Positions 51,418 through 60,057 of a stretch of 64,000 nucleotides of DNA are shown one piece after another. Made by a program: the position numbers and the translations under genes. The notes below the pieces were generated by a model that ran no database searches, had not been told where the DNA came from, and saw only the letters and a list, made by a program, of their open reading frames with translations. The first letter of the stretch is position 1, and each line of letters opens with the position of its first letter. The stretch lies in assembly GCF_030209835.1 (NCBI RefSeq), contig NZ_JARVRF010000022.1:1-64000 (forward strand), given 5' to 3'. The stretch is from Arthrobacter sp. efr-133-R2A-120. Its GTDB lineage: Bacteria > Actinomycetota > Actinomycetes > Actinomycetales > Micrococcaceae.

Positions 51418-52784
51418 CCACCGCAGCAACGCGTCCCGCCAACGCCCTGACCCAAAAACCTGCCGACATCAGCCGGGTAGCGAGCGATGACGATGCGTCC
51501 TTCCTCCGCGACTTCCGCAGCCTCTCGACCATCGGCGAAACACCCGGCCACGGCGTGGACCGCCAAGCCGGCACCGCGGCGGACGCACAAGCACGTACCT
51601 GGTTCACCTCCCTCGCCTCCCAGTACGGGTTCCGTACGGAAACGGACCAAGTTGGAAACCTTTTCGCGCTGATCGAATGGAACCCCGGCGCACCCTACGT
51701 CCTCGTGGGCTCGCACCTGGACAGCCAGCCGACCGCCGGGAAGTACGACGGCGCGTACGGCGTTGCCGCGGCCCTTCACGCCGCCCGCAGGCTGGCGGAC
51801 CGGGCAGCCTCGAAATCGTCCGACGGCGGCAACGGGCCAGCGGTTCCCAAGTACAACCTTGCCGTCGTTGACTGGTTCAACGAGGAAGGCTGCCGCTTCG
51901 CCCCGTCCATGATGGGAAGTTCCGTCTACACAGGAAAGCTCCCCGCCGACGTCGCGCTGTCCGTTACGGACACCGCGGGTACCAGCGTGCGCGAAGCCCT
52001 TACCGAAATCGGGCACCTAGGAAGCGGCGATGGCCCCGCTGCCGCCGCCTATGCGGAGATCCACATTGAACAGGGCCGGTCGATGGAGGACTCCGGCACC
52101 ACGATCGGCCTGGTCCACGCCTGCTGGGCCGCTGCGAAATACACGGTTACCGTCCACGGCGAGCAGGCACACACGGGTTCAACCGTCATCGCCGACCGCA
52201 AGGACGCCCTGCTGGGAGCGTCGCGCCTAGTGGTTTTGCTGAGGGAAATCGCGGACCACTTCAGCGGTGCCGTGCTGCACACCTCCGTGGGTCAGTTGAC
52301 GGTGTATCCGAACTCGCCCGTTGTGGTGCCGTCCCGGGTGGACCTCGTGATGGACTTGCGGACCGCCGATGAGGGCGTCCTGGCCGCTGCCAAAGCCCTG
52401 CTCCGCTCCGGTATAGCCGCCATCGAGACGGAGGCCAACGTCAGCATTGAGGTCGAGGAGTCCCACGCCTGGGGCATCAACCCCTACCAACCCGCGGGTG
52501 TGGCCTTGGCCGCCGAATGCGCAGCCGAACTGGGCCTCAGCAACCGCCGAGTGTTCACGCTCGCCGGGCACGACTCAATCAACATGAAGGATGTCGTCCC
52601 TACGGTCATGCTGTTCGTCCCCAGCGTGGATGGCATCTCCCACAATGAGCGCGAATACACGAACGACGACGACGCCTGCGCCGGCGTAGACATGCTGACC
52701 CGCGTAGTTGAGAGGCTGTGCAACGGAGACCTCGACGATGCCGCGTCACCCGAACCCGGCTCCCGGCTGGAGGGCAACAAGTGA
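51414..52784 (+). CDS. M20-family Zn hydrolase, paralogue of that at 37108
   Basis: A 456-residue amidohydrolase. [54 protein letters not shown] and [12 protein letters not shown] hold the metal ligands as in its paralogue at 37108. The two share most family positions. It would cleave an N-carbamoyl or ureido bond. Its start overlaps the permease stop (ATGA) and its stop overlaps the next GTG, so it belongs to a tightly coupled operon. Compatible substrates include ureido acids formed from citrulline-like amino acids, but this is inferred. Confidence 0.87.
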   Translation: MTTAATRPANALTQKPADISRVASDDDASFLRDFRSLSTIGETPGHGVDRQAGTAADAQARTWFTSLASQYGFRTETDQVGNLFALIEWNPGAPYVLVGSHLDSQPTAGKYDGAYGVAAALHAARRLADRAASKSSDGGNGPAVPKYNLAVVDWFNEEGCRFAPSMMGSSVYTGKLPADVALSVTDTAGTSVREALTEIGHLGSGDGPAAAAYAEIHIEQGRSMEDSGTTIGLVHACWAAAKYTVTVHGEQAHTGSTVIADRKDALLGASRLVVLLREIADHFSGAVLHTSVGQLTVYPNSPVVVPSRVDLVMDLRTADEGVLAAAKALLRSGIAAIETEANVSIEVEESHAWGINPYQPAGVALAAECAAELGLSNRRVFTLAGHDSINMKDVVPTVMLFVPSVDGISHNEREYTNDDDACAGVDMLTRVVERLCNGDLDDAASPEPGSRLEGNK

Positions 52785-53593
52785 CTGGCCGGATCAAGGT
52801 GGCCGTCCTTCAGGCGACCGGTCTGGTCAACTCACCGCAGCAAAACCTGAACAGGCTTGCTGCCCGAGCGCAGGAAGCAAAGGCACTGGGCGCGGACCTT
52901 CTGGTAACCCCCGAACTGTTCATCAGCGGTTACGCTCCCGGCCTAGTCAACAGCACCGACGGGACAGTCCAGCGGCGGCAGATCGCCGACATCGCCTTAT
53001 CCGCAGGCCTGGCGATCGTGGGTTCCACAGTCGAACACGACCGGGAGCGGCGCTACATCTCGGCGTCCTTCTTTGATCGCGACGGTGCCGAACTGACCCG
53101 CTACCGCAAGCAGCACCTCTTCGGGGCAGTCGAGAAGGAAGCGTTCGACGCCGGGGAGGCACCCCCCGCCGTCGTCGGCTTCGACGGAGTCAACGTTGCC
53201 CTCGGAATCTGCTTCGACATCGAGTTTCCCGAGTTCGCGCGTGCCGCGGCCGTCGCGGGAGCGGAACTGCTCTGCATTCCGACGGCGGTCCCCTTGCGTG
53301 AAGGCGGCCAGTCCGACGCACACCCGTTCGACACCCGGCTGATTCCGGCGATGGTGGTCCCCACCCGAGCCCTCGAAAGCCAGCTGTTCATTGCGTACGC
53401 CAACCACACCGGCCCGCACTTCGCCGGCCTGAGCACCATCGCCGATCCGTACGGGCGGCACCTTGCGGCCGCCGGTGACCATGCCGCGCTTATCGTCGCG
53501 GACGTTGCCGTGTCCACTCTTCGCCAGGCCCGGCTGGACACCGACTACCTCTCCCCGTTCATCAACAGCGCAGCCAGCGCCCACCCCCAATAA
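52781..53593 (+). CDS. Nitrilase-superfamily amidase (DavA-like carbon-nitrogen hydrolase)
   Basis: A 270-residue nitrilase-fold enzyme. The catalytic triad is visible: Glu in LLVTPELFISGY, Lys in RYRKQHLFG, and Cys in LGICFDIEFPE. In the Pseudomonas lysine monooxygenase route, DavA is a nitrilase-fold amidase that hydrolyses 5-aminovaleramide to 5-aminovalerate. The pairing here with a DavB-like gene is the same. The actual amide may differ. Translation begins at GTG 52781 over the previous stop (GTGA). Confidence 0.85.
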   Translation: MTGRIKVAVLQATGLVNSPQQNLNRLAARAQEAKALGADLLVTPELFISGYAPGLVNSTDGTVQRRQIADIALSAGLAIVGSTVEHDRERRYISASFFDRDGAELTRYRKQHLFGAVEKEAFDAGEAPPAVVGFDGVNVALGICFDIEFPEFARAAAVAGAELLCIPTAVPLREGGQSDAHPFDTRLIPAMVVPTRALESQLFIAYANHTGPHFAGLSTIADPYGRHLAAAGDHAALIVADVAVSTLRQARLDTDYLSPFINSAASAHPQ

Positions 53594-53601
53594 GGACCCA
53601 C

Positions 53602-55302
53602 GTGACCATCGCAGCCACCAGCACGCCGACTGCAAAACTGAGCATGCTCATCCCAGATTTCCCGTTCCCCTACGATGACTACATCACCCATGAAGCGGGA
53701 ATCGGTTCCGTCCCGGCCGACATGTACGGCACAGAAGTGGCCGTTGTGGGCGCCGGGCTGTCAGGGCTCGTCGCAGCCTACGAACTCATGAAAATGGGAC
53801 TCAAGCCGGTTGTGTACGAGTCCTCAAGGATCGGAGGACGCCTCCGTGGAGGCACCCAGCCGGGCAAGTCCGGACCGGTGGCGGACCTGGGCGGGATGCG
53901 CTTCCCAAAGACCGGCACCTCGTTCTTCCACTACGCGGATCTTGTTGGCATCGAAACCCAGCCGTTCCCCAACCCGCTGACGCCTGCTGCCGGAAGCACC
54001 GTGATCGAACTTGGCGGCACGGCCCACTATGCCGAGAGGCCCGACGATCTGCCTGGGTTCTTCCGGGACGTCTCCAACGCGTGGGACGACTGCCTGGAGG
54101 AACGCGCCCACTTTAGCGCCATGCAGGAAGCCATCCGCACCAGGGACCTCGCCACGATCAAGAGGCTCTGGAACGAATTGGTTCCCCGCTTCGACGACAT
54201 CTCCTTCTCCGGTTATCTGGCCACGTCAAAGGCGTTCGCGTCCCTCCCGTTCGAATACCGGGAGGCCTTCGGCCAGGTCGGGTTCGGAACGGGCGGCTGG
54301 GACACCAACTTCCCGGACAGCATCCTGGAGATCCTCCGCGTCGTGTACGTGGATGCCGACGCGGACCAACACCGGATCATCGGCGGGGCGCAGCTCCTGC
54401 CGGAACGCCTCTGGAACCATGCCCCCTCCGACCTGGCGCACTGGCCAGAAGGCACAAGCCTCGCGTCCCTTCACGGCGGGCACCCGCGGCCCGGCGTCGC
54501 TTCCATCCGGCGCCTTCCTGGCAGTGGGGGCGCAGCTGCAGCGGTCGAGGGACCCATCGCCGTCACGGACAAGTGGGGACAGTCGCGGGAGTATCCGGCG
54601 GTCATTGCGACGTGCCAGAGCTGGCTGCTCTCGGCGCGCATCGACGTCGACGAGTCGCTCTTCAGCCACAGGCTCTGGACGGCGATCGAGCGTAGCCACT
54701 ACATGCAGTCCTCCAAGACGTTCGTAGTGGTCGACAGGCCGTTCTGGAAGGACATCGACCCGCAGACCGGCCGCCAGCTCATGAGTACCACGCTCACAGA
54801 CCGGCTCACGCGCGGCACCTACCTGCTGGACAACGGCCCCGACCAGCCCGCCCTGATCTGCTTGTCCTACACCTGGAACGACGACGCCCTGAAGTGGTTA
54901 CCGCTTGATGCCGACGAGCGAGTCCGACTTATGCTGCACTCCCTGAAGCAGATCTATCCCACCGTGGACATCGCCTCGCACATCATCGGGGATCCAATCA
55001 CGGTCTCCTGGGAAGACGACCCCAACTTCATGGGTGCCTTCAGTGACAACCTCCCAGGGCATTACCGCTACCAGGAGCGGCTTTACACGCACTTCATGCA
55101 GGAAGGAATGGACCCGGCCCACCGCGGCATCTATCTGGCCGGCGACGGCATCTCCTGGACCGGCGGCTGGGCCGACGGAGCCGCGACTACGGGCCTCAAT
55201 GCCGTGTGGGGCGTCATGACGCAGCTGGGCGGCAAGACCAATCCGGAAAACCCGGGCCCGGGCGACCGCTTCGACGAACTCAAACCCGTTCGGCTTCCCT
55301 GA
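53602..55302 (+). CDS. davB: L-lysine 2-monooxygenase-like flavoenzyme (DavB family)
   Basis: A 566-residue flavin amine-oxidase-fold oxygenase. Domain signatures include VAVVGAGLSGLVAAYELMKMGLKPVVYESSRIGGRLRGG, FPNPLTPAAGSTVIELGG, FGQVGFGTGGWD, and SLTDRLTRGTYL-like (TTLTDRLTRGTYLLDNG) plus a C-terminal GIYLAGDGISWTGGWADGA. They agree closely with Pseudomonas DavB as I remember it, which decarboxylates lysine oxidatively to 5-aminovaleramide. Arginine-type oxygenases are in the same family, so lysine, arginine or citrulline are all possible. GTG 53602 has AAGGA 6 bases upstream and lies 8 bases after the amidase stop. Confidence 0.87.
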   Translation: MTIAATSTPTAKLSMLIPDFPFPYDDYITHEAGIGSVPADMYGTEVAVVGAGLSGLVAAYELMKMGLKPVVYESSRIGGRLRGGTQPGKSGPVADLGGMRFPKTGTSFFHYADLVGIETQPFPNPLTPAAGSTVIELGGTAHYAERPDDLPGFFRDVSNAWDDCLEERAHFSAMQEAIRTRDLATIKRLWNELVPRFDDISFSGYLATSKAFASLPFEYREAFGQVGFGTGGWDTNFPDSILEILRVVYVDADADQHRIIGGAQLLPERLWNHAPSDLAHWPEGTSLASLHGGHPRPGVASIRRLPGSGGAAAAVEGPIAVTDKWGQSREYPAVIATCQSWLLSARIDVDESLFSHRLWTAIERSHYMQSSKTFVVVDRPFWKDIDPQTGRQLMSTTLTDRLTRGTYLLDNGPDQPALICLSYTWNDDALKWLPLDADERVRLMLHSLKQIYPTVDIASHIIGDPITVSWEDDPNFMGAFSDNLPGHYRYQERLYTHFMQEGMDPAHRGIYLAGDGISWTGGWADGAATTGLNAVWGVMTQLGGKTNPENPGPGDRFDELKPVRLP

Positions 55303-55343
55303 CCTCCCCGGGCAGGCTGTTCATCGGCCCCGACTCACGCATC

Positions 55344-55383
55344 GGCCGTATGGGGCCCCGTCTTAAAGGGGCTCCATACGGCC
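55344..55383. terminator. Strong hairpin after the davB gene
   Basis: GGCCGTATGGGGCCCC (55344-55359) pairs with GGGGCTCCATACGGCC (55368-55383) with one mismatch and an 8-base loop. It lies between convergent genes and may stop both transcripts. Confidence 0.7.
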
Positions 55384-55431
55384 GTGCCCATGCCAATGGG
55401 TAGCACCGGATGAACGGGCGGCTCTGGGCGG

Positions 55432-56232
55432 TTATTCGGCGCGGGGCCTTGATGCCGCCAGGCGGCTCGAATCGGGCAGTGTTGCCACGAAAACGTCGGT
55501 CGCGCTGATGTCCGCCAGTGCCTTGCGCCGGGTGTCGTCGAGGTATCCGACGTGGTTTTGGAATGCCGCGCGGGCGGCTTCCGGGTCCTGGTCTGCGATT
55601 GCCTGGTAGATGGCCGTGTGTTGCGCCCAAACGGCTTCGCGGTCCAGCAGATCGACGAACACGGTGTTGGTGGCCGGCCGCATGAGATGCACCGACATCA
55701 TGGCGAGTTCGAGAATCTGGTTCTTTGCGGCCCTGGTGATCGCTGTGTGGAACTCAATGTCTAGCTGGAGCCATTCAGCGAGATCGAGATCGGGGTTCGA
55801 AGCGAGGTGTATCGGTTGGTGGATGGCCTCGAGGTCGTCCTCGGTGCGCCGGCGTGCGGCCAGGTCGACGCACTGCATTTCCAGCACCCAGCGGGCCTCG
55901 TCCACGTCGTGCAGGGAGACGTTGCCGGCCCGGTACCACAAGCGGATCGCGTCACTGAGCTGTTCGGCGACGGTCTCAGCATCAGGCACCGCAACATAGG
56001 TCCCTCCACGGCTTCCGCGGGAAGAGACGACGAGTCCTGTTGCCGCCAGGATCTTCAGGGCTTCCCTTGCGGTGGCGCGCGCAACATCGAATGATTCCGC
56101 CAGCTCCAACTCAGAGGGCAGCCGCTCCCCCGGCAGCCATTGGCCTACGCTGATCGCCCTTCGCAGCTGGCGGGCAATTTGCCCGGACGCGTCCTTGCGG
56201 CCGAGCTGAACCGGCACGAACTCTTCTGGCAT
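55432..56232 (-). CDS. GntR-family (FadR-type) transcriptional regulator
   Basis: A 266-residue regulator. The N-terminal winged helix reads IARQLRRAISVGQWLPGERLPSELELAESFDVARATAREALKILAATGLV. The C-terminal FCD domain includes VDEARWVLEMQCVDLAARRRTEDDL and WLQLDIEFHTAITRAAKN. It is divergent from the ABC-transporter/amidase operon, with a 6+8+6 inverted repeat between them, so it probably represses that operon and senses an amide-derived acid. ATG 56232 with AAGGTG upstream is chosen; GTG 56244 is an alternative. Confidence 0.85.
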   Translation of the reverse strand: MPEEFVPVQLGRKDASGQIARQLRRAISVGQWLPGERLPSELELAESFDVARATAREALKILAATGLVVSSRGSRGGTYVAVPDAETVAEQLSDAIRLWYRAGNVSLHDVDEARWVLEMQCVDLAARRRTEDDLEAIHQPIHLASNPDLDLAEWLQLDIEFHTAITRAAKNQILELAMMSVHLMRPATNTVFVDLLDREAVWAQHTAIYQAIADQDPEAARAAFQNHVGYLDDTRRKALADISATDVFVATLPDSSRLAASRPRAE

Positions 56233-56270
56233 CGCTAAACGCACCTTGCCTTCACATCGGTGGAAACCCC

Positions 56271-56317
56271 TTTACAAGGAAAGGATACTCCTTGCATAAT
56301 GTCCAAAGTTAGACATT
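56271..56317 (+). promoter_or_regulatory. Promoter and GntR-type operator for the ABC/amidase operon
   Basis: TTTACA (56271-56276) and CATAAT (56295-56300) are 18 bases apart. AATGTC (56298-56303) and GACATT (56312-56317) are perfect inverted arms 8 bases apart, overlapping the start of transcription. This spacing and symmetry suit a FadR-type GntR repressor. Confidence 0.6.
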
Positions 56318-56375
56318 GACTTTTCCCCCCAACGATCGTTGCGGGAGCCACCCGATCCACCCCTTGGAGAAACCG

Positions 56376-57472
56376 ATGAGTTTGAAGATCAGCACAGCGT
56401 TGGGGATCGCTGCACTCGTGTCCGCTATTTCCCTCAGCGCCTGCACCGCACCTCCCAAAACCGCAACGGATACCCCCGCCACAGCCGCAGCATCGGGATC
56501 GGCGGCCAGCACCGAAGCCATGAGCAACACCCTTAAGTTCGTCGATGCCGGGACCAAGGCGCCAGCCGGGAAAAAGGTGGCCTACCTGGCAGAATGCGCT
56601 GCCGCCAATGCCTACTGCCAGACCCGGCAGAAGGGGGCGCAGGAGACAGCCGCCAAAATGGGTGTCCAATTGACCGTCTTCGACGCGAACTTCGACCCGG
56701 CCGCCCAGTTGCAGCAAGTCCAGGACGCCGTGCAGCGGGGATTCGACGGATACATCTTCTCGCCCGTCGCGGACGCCCCCGGATGCTCGGACTTCCACCT
56801 GCTCCAGGCCAGCGGCAAGCCCGTCAGCACCATCAACAGCCCCATGTGCGGCAACCCCGACTACACACCGGAGACTGCCGGATTCGTCGGCATGCAGACC
56901 ACCCGGTTCTTCACCGAGCACGTCGAAACGCCTTCAAGTCCTGCACCGCGTCCTGCAATGCGGTCGCCGTCGGAGGCTTCGTCGGATCAGACCTGTTCAC
57001 CCGATGGGAAGCCGCGATCAAGACAGCGGCCGCGAAATACCCGAACGTCAAGGTTGTCTCCGACCAGCCAGGGAACTTCGATCCCGCCAAGGCTCTCTCG
57101 GTGGTCCAAGACGCGATCAGCGCGAACGGCAAGATCGACCTCGTAATTTCCTCCTGGGATGACATGACCCGCGGCGTGGAACAGGCCGTTCACGATGCCG
57201 GGAAGACCCCGGGGAAGGATGTGCGCATTTACAGTGTGGGCGGCACCACGGCAGGCGTGGCCAGGGTTTCCGCCGAGGCTTGGACGTCAACATCGGTCCT
57301 GCTTCCGTATGAGGAATCCTCATATGGAGTCGCCCAGCTTGTCCGTGCCCTTTCCAGCGGCGAAAACACCCCAGGGTTCGCTTACCTGGCCCAGGCACCC
57401 GCCGTCACGCAGGGACCAGGCTCGATCTTCATCACCGCAAGCAACGCCAACAAGTTCCACCCGGAGTACTGA
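56376..57472 (+). pseudogene. Sugar-type ABC transporter substrate-binding lipoprotein, frameshifted
   Basis: The gene starts at ATG 56376 (GGAG upstream) with a lipoprotein signal, hydrophobic core then LSAC. The first part, through GKKVAYLAECAAANAYCQ and CSDFHLLQASGKPV, is in one frame. From about base 56930 the sequence continues one frame back (AVAVGGFVGSDLFTRWEAAIK, DLVISSWDDMTRGVEQAVHDAGK) and ends at a TGA 57472. The total is one base short of a whole number of codons, so a single-base loss near 56920-56940, at GTCGAAACG, explains it. Upstream and downstream halves are each well preserved, so the lesion is recent or a sequence error. The frame after the break is a periplasmic-binding Peripla_BP_4 domain. 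Confidence 0.85.
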
Positions 57473-57473
57473 C

Positions 57474-59027
57474 ATGCGGACCCACGCTCCATCCACCGCC
57501 GCCGACGCGCTCGTCGTCCGCGGATTGAACAAGCAGTATGGGGATGTCCAGGTCCTGAGGAACGTCTCCCTTACGGTCAGGGCAGGTGAAGTCCATGCCC
57601 TTGTCGGGGAAAACGGTGCAGGAAAATCTACGCTGATCAAGACCGTGGCCGGCGCCGTCCACCAGGACAGCGGAACGGTCAGTATCTGGGGCCAGGAGCT
57701 CGACGGCGGCCAGCCCGGCAAGGCTGCCGCCGCGGGTCTCGCGGTGATCTACCAGGAGCTGACCATTGTTCCGGAAATGACAGCACTGGCCAACGTGTTG
57801 CTCGGAAGGCCACCGCGAAGGTTTGGTTTCATCGACCGCCAGGCCGCCCTCGCCCAATACCGGGAGGCCGCCGCAGCGGCCGGCACCTCCATACCCGCAG
57901 CCACCCGGGCCGGGGACCTGTCCACGGCCAATCAGCAGATGCTCGAAATCATGCGGGCCCTGGCCAGCCACCGTCGCCTGATCGTCATGGATGAGCCCAC
58001 GGCCTCGCTTGGACCGGAAGACAGCCGTTCCCTCCACAAAGCCATCAAGGAACTGACCTCCGCCGGATGCTCGGTTGTCTACATTTCCCACAATCTCGAC
58101 GACGTCCTGGACATCGCCGACACGGTCACCGTGCTGCGCGAGGGCGCCGTGATCGACAGCAGAGCAACAGCCGACTGGGATAAACCTTCCCTGATCGTCG
58201 CGATGCTCGGCGGCACCCCGGCCGAGGTCCAACCCACCGCCCCGGGACACACCAAGGGCAGGATCGCCCTGAGCGTCCGCGGGCTGACGGCCCTAGGCGT
58301 CGATCTGCCGGCACTGGATATCCGCGAAGGCGAGATCGTCGGCCTGGCCGGACTCGTCGGTTCAGGACGCACCAGGTTTCTGCGGACCCTGGCGGGTGCG
58401 AACCGGCACACAACCGGAACCCTCACGCTCGACGGAAAGCAGGTTCCTTGGCCCCGTTCCCCCCGGGACGGCATCCGGCGCGGGATCGCGCTGGCCCCGG
58501 AGGACCGAAAAGAACAGGCCCTGGTTCTGGACCGCAGCGCGGCGTGGAACATTGCCCTGGGCCAATTCGCCAAGGCAGCGGGCCGACGTCCCTTCCGGAA
58601 CGGCGCGCTGGCCGGATGGGCAAGTTTTGGCGCTGCGCGGATGGGGTTCAACCCGAACCGACTGAAGGGGCCCGCAGGGACCCTGTCGGGCGGAAACCAA
58701 CAGAAACTCGTGCTGGCCCGATGGCTGGACCGCGGACTCGGTTGCCTGCTCCTGGATGAACCAACACGGGGCATCGACATCGGCGCCAAAGCCCAGATCT
58801 TTGCCACGGTCCGCAAGCTGGCCGACGAGGGGCTGTGCGTCATCTGGTGCAGCAGCGACCTGGACGAGGTCACCAGGTACAGCGACAGGATCATTGTCCT
58901 GGCCTCCGGCCGGGCGGTCGCGGAACTACCGGCGGGCTCCACCGTCCAGGACATCCTCACCCACACCTACACCGCGCCGGCGCCCGGAAGCGTCGGGCCC
59001 ACAACAACAGATATGGCAGCATCATGA
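57474..59027 (+). CDS. Sugar-type ABC transporter ATPase (two nucleotide-binding domains)
   Basis: A 517-residue protein with two ATPase domains, as in RbsA/MglA. Domain 1 has Walker A GENGAGKSTLIK, DEPTASLG Walker B, and a degenerate signature LSTANQQMLEI. Domain 2 has a degenerate Walker A GLVGSGRTRF, signature LSGGNQQKLVLARW and DEPTRGIDIG. It energises import by the permease. Its ATG lies one base after the binding protein's stop. Substrate cannot be read from the ATPase; the neighbouring amidase suggests an amide or ureide rather than a sugar. Confidence 0.87.
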   Translation: MRTHAPSTAADALVVRGLNKQYGDVQVLRNVSLTVRAGEVHALVGENGAGKSTLIKTVAGAVHQDSGTVSIWGQELDGGQPGKAAAAGLAVIYQELTIVPEMTALANVLLGRPPRRFGFIDRQAALAQYREAAAAAGTSIPAATRAGDLSTANQQMLEIMRALASHRRLIVMDEPTASLGPEDSRSLHKAIKELTSAGCSVVYISHNLDDVLDIADTVTVLREGAVIDSRATADWDKPSLIVAMLGGTPAEVQPTAPGHTKGRIALSVRGLTALGVDLPALDIREGEIVGLAGLVGSGRTRFLRTLAGANRHTTGTLTLDGKQVPWPRSPRDGIRRGIALAPEDRKEQALVLDRSAAWNIALGQFAKAAGRRPFRNGALAGWASFGAARMGFNPNRLKGPAGTLSGGNQQKLVLARWLDRGLGCLLLDEPTRGIDIGAKAQIFATVRKLADEGLCVIWCSSDLDEVTRYSDRIIVLASGRAVAELPAGSTVQDILTHTYTAPAPGSVGPTTTDMAAS

Positions 59028-60031
59028 GCACGACAACACTTCAAAAGAACAGGATGTCTCCGCCCGGGCAGACGCCCCGGATGGGTCCAACCCTTCGCCG
59101 GTTCGGCGTCCTGGCGGCCTTGCTGGTCCTGGTCGCCCTCATCAGTTTCGCCCAACCGGGCTTCCTCGCCGGCGGTAACCTGATGAACATCGTCAGCCAA
59201 TGGGCACCGGTCGCCATCATGGGAATCGGCATGACGTACGTGGTCATCACGGGCGGTTTCGACCTCTCCGTCGGGGCCATCTACTCCCTTACTGCCGTCA
59301 TCGCCGCGACCGTTGGCCGGACGGAGGCCCCGATCGTGGCGTTCGCCGCAGCGGCCGGAGCCGGTATCCTGGCAGGGCTCGTCAACGGCTGGATCGTCAC
59401 CGGGCTCAAGGTCAACCCGTTCATCGCTACCCTCGGCAGCTCCCTGATCATCTCAGGCACCACCCTGGTCATCACGGGAAACCGGGCCGTCGTCGTGGGC
59501 TTCGCCCCCTTCCAGGAACTCGGCAGCGGGCGGCTCGCCGGCATCCCGTACTCGGGAATGCTCCTGATGATCCTGCTTCTGCTGGCCGGCTGCATCCTGG
59601 CATTCACGCCCTACGGGCAATCCGTCTACGCGGTCGGAGGGAACCAGGAAGCCAGCCGACTCGCGGGTATCCGAACCCGCGGCGTCGTGGCCAGCACCTA
59701 CACGCTCTCGGGGCTGTGCGCCGGCATCGCCGGTGTCGTCACGGCCTCGCAACTGGGATCGGCACAGCCCAACCTCAATCCGAACCTGGTCTTCGATGTC
59801 CTGACCGTTGTCATCGTCGGCGGCACGTCGTTGACTGGAGGAAAAGGCGCCATCTGGCGGACCGCCGTCGGCGTGGCAATCCTGGCCACTCTCCAGAACG
59901 GCTTCAACCTCCTGGACGTCGATTCGTACTACCAGAACATCATCAAGGGCATCATCATCATCGCCGCCCTGACTCGGCTCCCCGGAATCCTGCCCGCGCT
60001 CAGACTGCGCCGCCCCAACTCCTCCAAATAA
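59024..60031 (+). CDS. ABC transporter permease (ribose/sugar type)
   Basis: A 335-residue membrane protein with about eight to ten helices. ITGGFDLSVGAIYSLTAVIAA and VGGNQEASRLAGIRTRGVVASTYTLSGLCAGIAGVV are the RbsC-type signatures. VIVGGTSLTGGKGAIW is the conserved coupling-loop region. Its ATG overlaps the ATPase stop as ATGA. It forms the channel of the transporter whose binding protein is frameshifted, so uptake may be impaired unless another binding protein is used. Confidence 0.87.
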   Translation: MSTTTLQKNRMSPPGQTPRMGPTLRRFGVLAALLVLVALISFAQPGFLAGGNLMNIVSQWAPVAIMGIGMTYVVITGGFDLSVGAIYSLTAVIAATVGRTEAPIVAFAAAAGAGILAGLVNGWIVTGLKVNPFIATLGSSLIISGTTLVITGNRAVVVGFAPFQELGSGRLAGIPYSGMLLMILLLLAGCILAFTPYGQSVYAVGGNQEASRLAGIRTRGVVASTYTLSGLCAGIAGVVTASQLGSAQPNLNPNLVFDVLTVVIVGGTSLTGGKGAIWRTAVGVAILATLQNGFNLLDVDSYYQNIIKGIIIIAALTRLPGILPALRLRRPNSSK

Positions 60032-60057
60032 GAACCAGAAACCACCAAGGAATCACC

